Assembly: GCF_907165205.1 (NCBI RefSeq)
Contig: NC_058196.1
Coordinates: forward strand, 33,274,501 to 33,338,500
Reading direction: 5' to 3'
Source: Coccinella septempunctata
Lineage: Eukaryota > Arthropoda > Insecta > Coleoptera > Coccinellidae
Length of the DNA stretch: 64,000 bases
The stretch's first letter is position 1. Each line of letters begins with the position of its first letter. The notes under the pieces were generated by a model. The model made no database searches. It had not been told where the DNA came from and saw nothing but the letters and a program-made list of their open reading frames with translations. Shown here in pieces: positions 55,686-64,000 of this stretch. The translations under genes and the position numbers were made by a program.

Positions 55686-57052
55686 ATGCCCAAAAACAAA
55701 CTTAAACTTACTTTACCCCCTGGTTCCCTTGAACAAAGCTCTACCACACCAACCAATGGATTCAATGATATGCAGAGGCATGACTTTAAAGGCTCCACTA
55801 TTGACCACTTAACTGCAAGACTGGAAGAATTGGATATGGATGATAACCAAATAAAGAAAATAGAAATTTTTCTCGATCAGAAGGAAAAGATTGGAGTCAA
55901 TCTAACTGATGACGATTTCGAAAACTTGGGTGAACTTGGTTCGGGTAATGGAGGAGTTGTAATCAAAGTTAGACACAAGACTAGCGGACTGATAATGGCA
56001 AGGAAACTGATACATTTAGAAGTAAAACCCGCTGTTAAAAAACAGATAATTCGTGAATTGAAGGTGTTGCACGAATGTAACTTCGCACATATCGTTGGAT
56101 TTTATGGTGCTTTCTATATCGATGGCGAAATAAGCATCTGCATGGAATACATGGATGCTGGAAGTCTAGATTTGATATTGAAAAAGGCTGGAAGGATTCC
56201 TGAAAATATTTTAGGCAAAATAACATGTGCCGTTCTGAAAGGTTTGAGCTACTTGAGGGATAAACATTCGATTATACATAGAGATGTTAAACCTAGTAAT
56301 ATTCTAGTCAACAGTAGTGGAGAGATTAAAATCTGTGATTTTGGGGTTTCTGGGCAACTCATAGACTCCATGGCTGAATCTTTTGTAGGGACGAGAAGTT
56401 ACATGTCTCCTGAGAGATTGCAAGGTGATTTTATATTATTTTAAGAAGAACAAAGAGATTTCATTGTAATAAATAATTGGCCATTAATCTTAGTTTCTAC
56501 AGGCTTAATTATTATGCAATATGCATTAAATTTAGTCTAAAAGTATTCTCAATTTGACAGTTTGTCAAGTTAGGTTAGGTCATAGATTTACACACTGCAT
56601 AGCATATCAATCAAATTTATTTTTTGTTAGGAACTCATTACTCTGTCCAGAGTGACATATGGTCCTTGGGTCTATCCTTGGTGGAGATGGCCATTGGCAT
56701 GTATCCGATACCTCCTCCGGATGCTAAAACCTTGGCCGCCATCTTTGGATCCCACCGAGATCCTAACGCTGAACCCATCTGCCCCAGACCGATGGCCATC
56801 TTTGAACTGCTCGACTACATAGTTAACGAACAGCCCCCAAAGCTCCCTGCGGGCATATTCACAAACGATTTCAAGGATTTCGTTGATAAATGCCTCAGGA
56901 AGAACCCTGACGAAAGGGCGGATCTGAGGAGTCTTCAGAATCACAGTTGGATAAAAAGATCGGAGTCCGAGGACGTGGATATAGCGGGTTGGGTGTGTAA
57001 GACGATGGGCATAACTCCTCCCCATCAAGATGATTCGAACGATAATAGGTAA
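55686..57052 (+). CDS. Dsor1: MEK, dual-specificity MAP kinase kinase (Dsor1)
   Basis: Cytoplasmic kinase between RAF and ERK; it phosphorylates Thr and Tyr in the ERK activation loop. Exons 55686-56424 and 56631-57052 give 386 residues. The N-terminal ERK docking motif is MPKNKLKLTLPP. Kinase elements in order: glycine loop LGELGSGNGGVV, ATP lysine in MARKLIHLE, the catalytic loop HRDVKPSNILVNS, DFG in KICDFGVSGQL, activation-loop serines in DSMAESFVGTRSYMSPERLQ, and SDIWSLGLSLVEMAIG. The proline-rich insert seen in human MEK1 is shorter here (GSHRDPNAEPICPRP). The C-terminal KTMGITPPHQDD end is family-like. AATAG|GTAAAG at the stop could serve as a donor, so an extra C-terminal exon is possible but not needed. 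Exon 1 is AT-rich, exon 2 GC-rich. Confidence 0.95.
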
Positions 57053-58117
57053 AGTGCTTATGTTGATGTAAGTTTAGGAGTTTTCAAGGTGATATTCACG
57101 ATATTGATAGGCAGGTATGAAACGATAGCTTCTTTGATGTTTGGGATGATTTATTGCAAACAATAAGCATTTCCGACATTATTAGTCATGAATTTTTTCA
57201 ACTGATAACATATTTCCAAAATCAGTTTTAGCATGTATCAAAATGGACTCTCCTCCAATCTTGTCTGGAAAAATTTGGAGAAGGTATATTGATTAGGTCA
57301 CTCCAACGGTTTTTATGAAAGCAGGAATGACTTGATTGAACTGTTTGCAACGATTTGAATTGATGATAATGAAATTAAATATCAAATTTGAAGGAAAATC
57401 TCCCAAAAATTATCTTGTTCTGTGATCATGTGTCATCGAAATGTCAGACAGTGACAGTTGGAGAAACTTCTGCTAGATTTCTGTGAACCAATGAGAGATG
57501 AACAAAAAATTCGAATCGAAATCAGGGGAATGAGTATAAAACTTAATGTTTAGGCTTTGTTGTCAGTTGTTGTATGTATAACGTTTGCAGTGGATATTGA
57601 ATTGATCTGATTTGGGATACATCATTACGTTATCTACTAAGAATGTCATTTTTGAAAGTTTCAGGAAGTTAAATATAGATTGATTATCTGGAAAATATAA
57701 GTGTTTCATTATATAAGCAGTTGTATTACTCTCTCTGTATCATGATATTTATTTGTGATAAATATAACTGTCGATATGTTGCCATTTATTCTCAATTTCT
57801 CTCCCATATCTATAACTTCTGTCAAAAAGTCTATGAATTTTTTGAGGTTTAGTTGGGTTCATTCACAGATTGAAAATATGTCAACTTGACATGGAGTTGA
57901 GCATAGAATATAAACCTTAAAAATTCCATAGCAACCTAACAAATTTTAAGAATTCCCGTTGCCATGAGTAGAATGAACCGATGATATAATAAAAAAAAAA
58001 GTATTTCGAAAACTTTAATGGAAGCAATATAATTCGAAATATCTGTTATGTAAATAAAATATAAAACTATAATATAAACAATGAAGTTAAGTACAGGCCA
58101 AATGCACGATTTGATAA
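57053..58117. other. Convergent 3' region between MEK and cortactin
   Basis: AT-rich, with no gene recognised. AAATAAAATATAAAAC near 58050 and minus-strand signals serve as plausible polyadenylation sites. Confidence 0.45.
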
Positions 58118-60161
58118 TTACGTATCTTGAAGCTCAACATAGTTTGCTGGGAACAAGCCATACTTTCCTCGGCACATACCCCTCCACCAACCTTCATCGA
58201 TCTGGCCAGTTGAAAAAAAGAATTAAAAATCAAAGCGAAAAGGTTCCAGATATTTTTACCTGTTCAATGTGGGTTATCACGTCGTCTGGATCAAAGGAAA
58301 TTTCATCTTCTGCGGCAGCTTGATAGTCGTAGAGAGCAACAGCAGTGATACCTGTATCGATTATTTCGTTGGTATAGTAAAGTTCCTCCTCCTCTTCTGT
58401 TGCATATTCTGAACTTGCTTTAGGTTCTTCTGGTGGTTTGGAGAGTTGAGCTTGCGACAGGTTCTCATAAATGTCCTGAAAATATTCAATCTTAACCTCA
58501 AATATCAAACTAAGTTTCCAATTTTACCTCGTTTTCGGCTTCCTTAGCCAGTAATTCAATACAGCGTTCTTCTTCTTCTTGCTGGGCTTGTGTTGTTTGC
58601 CTCAACTCCTCCAGTTCCTCCTTGATCTGCCAAAGAAAAATCATACAGTAATATACAATTTCTCATCATTTTTTTGCCTCACCTTATCGGCATTGGATTT
58701 TTCGTTGTTTGTTTCGGCGACGATGGGGTTCTGACTGAACTGAGCAAGTTTCGACTGATCCAAGGCTTTAGGGGCGACTTTATCTGTTACCTCCTTCTCT
58801 TGATTATCGACTTCGTTCCTCAAGAAAGCGGTTTTGGAAGAATCCAACTGTTTGGGCACGGAAACTTCCTTATCGTTCTTGACCTTTTCTTCTGCTTTCG
58901 AGTCGTTCGTAAAGGCTGCAGCCTTTGGATGGACCAATTTTTTCGGAACAGGTGGTTGGTTGGGAGAGGGCACTTTACCAGCAGTATCTTTCGCCTGAAG
59001 GATGAATTGAAATTTAATGGAAAGACTATACATTTAAAAAAAGGTAAAAATGATCCGTCCAGGTATATGAAAAAATATATTAAAAGTGATTGGCCTTACC
59101 AAAGATTCAAACTTGGCCCTCAAATTAGACGGTTTCGCATCTCCTATGTCCGGTTTGACCCTCGTATAGTTAGTACCGACTTTTTCTGGTTCGTCGTTGT
59201 ACGTTGTAGCAGACTTATCGACCCTGTCGGTTTGCACCCCAAATTTACCTCCGAAACCTTTCTTGTGGTCGAGTTGACTCTCGTGCTTCTGGGGAGTTTC
59301 GTGGTGATCCCAACCGACGGCAGATTTATCCTGGCGGTCTAGTTGGACGCCGTACTTGCCGCCGAAACCTTTGCTGTAATCTGAGGACAAAGACCGCTCA
59401 GAATGTGGTAACAATTACCATATGTATAAATTACCTTTCTGTGATTCATGTTTTTCAACTCTTTCGATATGATCCCAACCAACTGCAGACTTATCTTGTC
59501 GATCAGTCTGTACACCAAATTTGCCACCAAAACCTGTTACATAATCCTTTTGCGAGGCATGTTTTTCAAGTTTCTCTTTATAATCCCAATTCACAGCACT
59601 CTATAACAACGATAAAGCATTATAATTCATAACTATGCTTTATTCTACATGTATTGATACAAATAGAAATCTTATTATGTCAAAATATGAGTTTACCCTA
59701 TCTACTCTGTCTGTCTGCACACCATACTTTCCACCAAAACCTGTGCTGTAATCTTTCTGCGAAGCGTGCTTTTCCAATTTGGCCATGTACTCGTGTCCCA
59801 CAGCACACTGGTCCATTCTATCTTTCTCGATACCAAATTTACCCCCATAACCAAACGACGGGTTACTGGGGTCCTCTTCCAAGGCTTTCTTTTTCTTCAA
59901 TGCATCCACCTCTTCAGTCTCTTTCCTCAGCTGTTGCATACTGAAACAGATTTAATTTTTCAACTTGTTTGTTACATGCGAGGCTTTTGCGAGGTACTTT
60001 ATCGCGCCAGCAGTCCTGCCGGATCCTTCGACTGTCGAAGACCCCCATCTTTGAGCTTGTTCATCAACGTCGTTTATGAAATCGGGGTCTGTTTCCCAAT
60101 CATCATCCTGATTGCTTTCGGTATTTATGTTAATCTGAGCACCGGCTGCAGCTTTCCACAT
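58118..60161 (-). CDS. Cortactin: Cortactin
   Basis: Actin-branch stabiliser that binds Arp2/3, F-actin and SH3 partners at the cell cortex. Exons (5' to 3'): 60161-59998, 59940-59697, 59600-59435, 59380-59100, 58994-58683, 58626-58528, 58475-58260, 58201-58118, giving 521 residues. The N-terminal acidic Arp2/3 motif contains DDDWETDPDFINDVDEQAQR. Then come four full 37-residue cortactin repeats and one partial (GFGGKYGVQTDRVD, GFGGKFGVQTDRQDKSAVGW and variants). A helical, Glu-rich region (EELEELRQTTQAQQEEEERC) and an acidic linker with LYYTNEI lead to a C-terminal SH3 domain: VALYDYQAAAEDEISF, IDEGWWRGMCRGKYGLFPAN, YVEL. The donor at 59997 (AAA|GTACCT) rather than the later CAT|GTAACA keeps the frame. 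Fewer repeats than in mammals. Confidence 0.95.
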
Positions 60162-60827
60162 GTTTAATTAGAACTTAAATTTGAACGAATCGTGTAAAAA
60201 TTATAAGCATTTTTGTCGGTCTTCGCGCTTCGCATCAATTGCGTTCATGAAATTCTTATCATTATTATTCCCACACACTACGAAAACCCAGCCCTTTGAT
60301 GACAAACAGGAAAGGTTGAATTTTTCTTTGATGATTTCCTTATCGTGACTTTGACATTGAAAGGAAATTATATTAAAGTTAACTACTCTCTTATTCTATA
60401 AGATATTAGAGGAAACTGTAAATCGCACAGGGAAACTGTAATTTCGAAAAATAAATAGTAGAGTTCGATTTACATAGATGGCTCTGATAGAGAATTAGAA
60501 ATCTACTTAACTGACTCGTATATTGCATTACAGAACACTGTAATACGAACATGAAAACTACAATTTCGAAATAACGTTTCATATAGTTCATTCTGATTCA
60601 CATAGGTGGGGCTAACATAATCGGGGGATATAAACTAGAAATCTTCTTTATGTAGCCGCCACCTAACGATTATTTTGCTTGGAAACTGGAAACATTAGTT
60701 GACTCTGTGAATCAGCCATGATACGTTGTAACGTTAACGAATTTTGTGTTTTCACGTAGGAAATAACCGAAAAATCATTGTGAAAGTGTTATGAGTGATT
60801 GTTAACTATATTGGATTACTATTAGCT
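60162..60827. promoter_or_regulatory. Shared promoter region of cortactin and Cip4
   Basis: 666 bp between the two divergent start codons. It includes an imperfect tandem duplication (60425-60655) in which AAACTGTAATTTCGAAA recurs as AAACTACAATTTCGAAA, followed by TAGAAATCT in both. No TATA box was assigned. The Cip4 5' UTR probably begins after 60700. Confidence 0.45.
60425..60655. repeat. Imperfect tandem duplication, unit about 125 bp
   Basis: Two diverged copies each run from AAACT..AATTTCGAAA through GATT(T)ACATAG to ACTTA/CTTTATGTA. It lies between cortactin and Cip4 and has no coding potential. Confidence 0.45.
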
Positions 60828-60854
60828 ATGATGAATTGGGGCACCGAGCTCTGG
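60828..60854 (+). CDS. Cip4: First coding exon of a Cip4/TOCA F-BAR protein (5' partial gene)
   Basis: The exon reads MMNWGTELW and then hits GTGAGT. Members of the FNBP1/FNBP1L/TRIP10 (Cip4/TOCA) family begin M(S/N)WGTELWDQ, with an intron at this point, so the nine residues are diagnostic enough for a tentative call. These proteins bend membranes with an F-BAR domain and recruit N-WASP. No continuing exon (DQ....) was found up to 64000, so intron 1 is longer than 3.1 kb. The gene is head to head with cortactin. The evidence is short, so confidence is moderate. Confidence 0.65.
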
Positions 60855-63800
60855 GTGAGTAAATATTGGCATCAGAAGTGGTAGTTTACCGCGATTTCCT
60901 TATTGAATTAATCACAATACACCTGCTGATTACACTATAAAATCACGACACCCAGAAAATAATTAAGAAAAACTAAATAGTACCTGCATACTTAACCTTG
61001 ATAATCCTTATTGGGGACGAAAAATCTCGGGGAGTAAGTTGATTGTTCTCCAAATATATTCAGGTATAGGTACTCTCAGACAGGTGATTCAGATTTTTAG
61101 AATAGCAATCCGAACCACTTGCTTAATCCTTTGGCTAGTGCAAGAAGAATGAAACTGGTTCTGTGTTCGTTTCGTATTATTATAAGCAATGCCGACTTAT
61201 TTTTGCCTCATTTTAGACGGAATTGAGGTTAGCAACACATTTACGTTTTTGATTCATCCAAGTGTCAAAATTTTCATTGCAAAGATTGGAATTTCGTCGC
61301 CTCAAAGTTTTCCTTATTTACTCCTTTCGAGGAATTCCATTCTTCATCATTGCAGTTGGAATATTTCAAGGGTGAATCACCTTTTAACTTGTTGAAATGT
61401 TCGGTTCGCTTTTCCGGATATGGGTGGTGTTTTGAGATTTTCTCTAGGATTTTCCTGGAGCATGCGCTTAATGAGGGTAGGTCATGCTTATCCTTAAGAT
61501 ATCTACCTATTTGGTGAATCATCAAATGAGAGTAATAGGACGTCGAATGATGTTCCCATTGTGTAACTATCAAACTTGTTGTTGCTAGGATATGCCATTT
61601 AAAATGCATTATTTATCTTTTCATTCATACAAACAGAGAGAGGTGCTTTTATCTGTCTCATCTTTTGTGTAAATTCATATATGAATTATGATATAATCAC
61701 ATTGAAATAGTTTGTTTTCTCTCTAAATTACGTCGACCTATTTATCTCCATTCCAAGGTGATTTGATTTGTATCGTAAGTTGATTGAAAATTTCTCTTCT
61801 AGGAGCAGATCATAGTTTCATTCTGATAACACGTGAATTGATAAAGATGTCAAGTGTAAAATCATAGAACAAGATGTATCACAAATTGTGTATGATAAGT
61901 GAAAAAATCATTAAGAATTCCATGACTCATGATTTTATAGAAGGGCAATAATTATTTTAGATCTCACACGTTCAACGTATTGTTATTTTTGGCACTGAAA
62001 TTATTATTTATTATTTTGTTTGGATGAATGTTGAATTGGTCGTAATTCCTTGAGATAATCTTTTTGTTTTATTCGAATTTTATGCAATTTTGGCAATCAA
62101 TGCATCATCATAAATGGCCTATTGCGGTGAAAACATGAAATTGAAATATCCCCTCTAAACGAAACTAGCATCTGCCGGAAATGCTATCTAGTTACCTGTC
62201 CCCTCTGCCACGGTGTATTTACCCTAACCCCGTTCATTTACAGCCCGTGTTCCATGTCACATGTCATCGTTATGAATTTATTTCTCTTCTATGGCAGGAT
62301 TGTATATTGGCCGTCAAATTATTTCGATAACATTCTGTTTTATCATTTCTAATAATAAATACGAGGCATTAATTTCAGTAGATTCGTTGAATGAAGAAGC
62401 CCGCAGTTGCTCCATACATAATTACGAATTTTATCTAGGCAACTAACAAGCTTTCAAAAATTCGTCGTGAAGTAGGTTGGGGCATTTTGAAAGTAGATTT
62501 TCTGTTTTTGAACGAGATACTCATCTTGTACCACCACATTATTCGTAAAACATTCGTTATTTGTCGTCAATCATATATGAATAGGGTGCTTTCAGAGTGA
62601 GCCATCTTGAATCGATCCAAAACTTCATCACCTAGTTTTAATCCTAGCCACATAAATTCGATTTACGTATGCCCAAAAATTATCAAGCCAATCTTCTTCC
62701 TAATTACTGTCTTCCATTTAACTTTCGGTCTCTATGGAGTACACTGTTGTACATCTACTCAGCAAGGTACGGAAATAGCACGATGAATTTCCGGCCAAAG
62801 GGTGGATATTCTGTCGGTGAACACTTCCGATACCTTCGCGAGTGTTATAAAGGTAAAACTGTTTGTATCGTATGATCGTGGTTTTTAAATCCACATCTAA
62901 TTGGAAGAATGTATCTAGGGTTAAATACGAAGTTGATTTTGACATTGATGTTTAGTTTCAAGGTGCTTAGCTAGTACCATAGACTACATATTTCTATCTC
63001 TATGATTCGTACAAATATGCATAGAACTAAGAGTATTTCTATGCTTCTTTGCACTCATCATATTTCGTGATAATCTTTCAGATTCATCTCAATTTTTTAA
63101 TTCTGTCAATTTGAAAAGCAAAAATAAAGATTATCTTTTCAGACAAGAAATATTATTGGGACACACTTGAGAAATCGAATCAGTTCAGGGTTTGTCATCT
63201 AATGTATTTACTGAAGTGAAGTTAGCAGCCATTTGGACAGTGGCGTCGGGGATTGTCATTGTCAATCTCATTCTTGGGAATAAAAAGTGTTTGAAAATTA
63301 TGTTCGTTGTTTCATTAGTTGTCTGCTTGTAATATGTGCCTCTGGGACTTTGTGTAATCCAATTTCCACGCCTCTGACTTTCGTATCAACCCGCTAACAC
63401 ACCCCGTGCACAGGTGAAAGAAATGAGGCTCATACGTGAGGCGTGGGATTCGAACCGACTCATTCAAATTATAAACTACACAATCGGACAATGGTCGGTC
63501 GACCTCTTCGTGGGAAGTTTTTTTCATTCCCCGTTAAGATTAATGGCAAGAAGAGGGGTTTCGAACACGCTTCTAACTTGGGACGAACGCGTGCTACCGC
63601 CAGACGTGAAGCGAGGAGGGAGCCCGTAATGGAATCTGAAATTTCGAGGGGAAGGCACGAATTTGAGTCATCGTGAAATGCCGGAGGGTATCTTGCTTCC
63701 CCATGTTTGAATTAAGATGTGATATGCAGCTCAAGATGTTAGCGATCATCTACTCCGAATTTAATTTGTAATTACCGATCATTCTGGAAATGACAGATTG

Positions 63801-64000
63801 TTGAAGTCATAGAATAATTAGTATTTGCTGTAAATGACATAGAGGATCTGTCGTTATTTCTCAATGTGAAATTCCATCACTGTGATTCATAAAATAATAA
63901 CCTTGAAAGAGTCATAGAGAATTTATTGTGTTTATTTATGTCTACCGTTCAAGTTTTTCTGTCGAGATGTCTATGGACTGTGACATAGAGGCCTATTGAT
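60855..64000 (+). other. First intron of Cip4 (open to the right edge)
   Basis: AT-rich sequence. No exon or other gene is recognised. Palindromic-family pieces (CTATG/CATAG rich, 62975-63045 and 63835-63995) and a tRNA-like SINE candidate (63410-63625) are present. Confidence 0.5.
63410..63625 (-). repeat. Candidate tRNA-derived SINE
   Basis: On the minus strand, TGGCGGTAGCACGCG (A-box-like) is followed about 35 bases later by GTGTTCGAAACCCC (B-box/T-loop-like), as in a degenerate tRNA. A second GGTTCGAATCCCAC lies further along near 63449-63462. The GC content is higher than the flanks. No cloverleaf could be closed, so this is not called a tRNA gene. Confidence 0.35.

Noticed and set aside
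62669..62875. Small plus-strand frame in the Cip4 intron as a possible next exon
   Set aside because: Does not encode the expected F-BAR continuation and lacks convincing splice sites.
63443..63625. Possible tRNA gene from the GGTTCGAATCCC-like sequence
   Set aside because: No acceptor stem or full cloverleaf can be closed, so only a degenerate SINE candidate is reported.

Overview
The window is insect nuclear DNA. It holds spliced genes with GT-AG introns, AT-rich intergenic sequence, a 7tm_6-type odorant receptor (an insect-only family), orthologues of Drosophila Rcd1/NSL3, Mxc/NPAT, Moca-cyp, Dsor1, Shawn and Cip4, and a minisatellite built on CCTAA, the insect telomere pentamer. A beetle or another holometabolous insect is my best guess, mainly from the odorant receptor C-terminus, but the order cannot be proven from the sequence. 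Nothing bacterial, viral or CRISPR-like was seen. All exon models were built by hand from splice consensus and reading phase, and every complete model listed sums to a whole number of codons.

Layout, left to right. 162-2863(-): eleven-finger C2H2 protein fused to a MULE-transposase-like half, running off the left edge. 4639-11113(+): NSL3. 11227-13121(-): EME1. 13749-14501(-): a small four-exon IGF-like insulin-family peptide that long-ORF scans miss. 15300-19794(+): a conserved-looking eight-coding-exon gene I do not recognise. 21828-23791(+): odorant receptor without a visible first exon. 24710-30925(+): NPAT/Mxc. 31404-36474(-): SR-cyclophilin Moca-cyp. 36904-37926(-): beta-1,3-galactosyltransferase. 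38336-40035(+): CWF19L2. 40901-42549(+): GABP-beta. 43750-48680(+): cytosolic carboxypeptidase AGBL5/CCP5. 49525-52186(+): Ly6 protein with two alternative exons. 52257-53270(+): SLC35A UDP-sugar transporter. 53895-55329(-): SLC25A39/40 carrier. 55686-57052(+): MEK (MAP2K1/2). 58118-60161(-): cortactin. 60828-60854(+): first coding exon of a Cip4/TOCA F-BAR protein whose remainder lies beyond the right edge.

Most genes are unrelated housekeeping neighbours. Some pairings are suggestive: three head-to-head pairs share short promoter regions (B3GalT/CWF19L2, SLC25A39-40/MEK, cortactin/Cip4), and cortactin and Cip4 both act in N-WASP/Arp2/3-driven actin assembly. NSL3 and NPAT share a short DIM..P....DD motif.

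Introns and spacers carry much repeat DNA: a TA-flanked terminal-inverted-repeat element ending 15 bp before an NSL3 exon, a foldback element and a TTAA-flanked MITE in one NPAT intron, a CCTAA-rich minisatellite in a Moca-cyp intron, and many short palindromic fragments of one family (GTTCTGTG / CACAGAAC ends) through the window.
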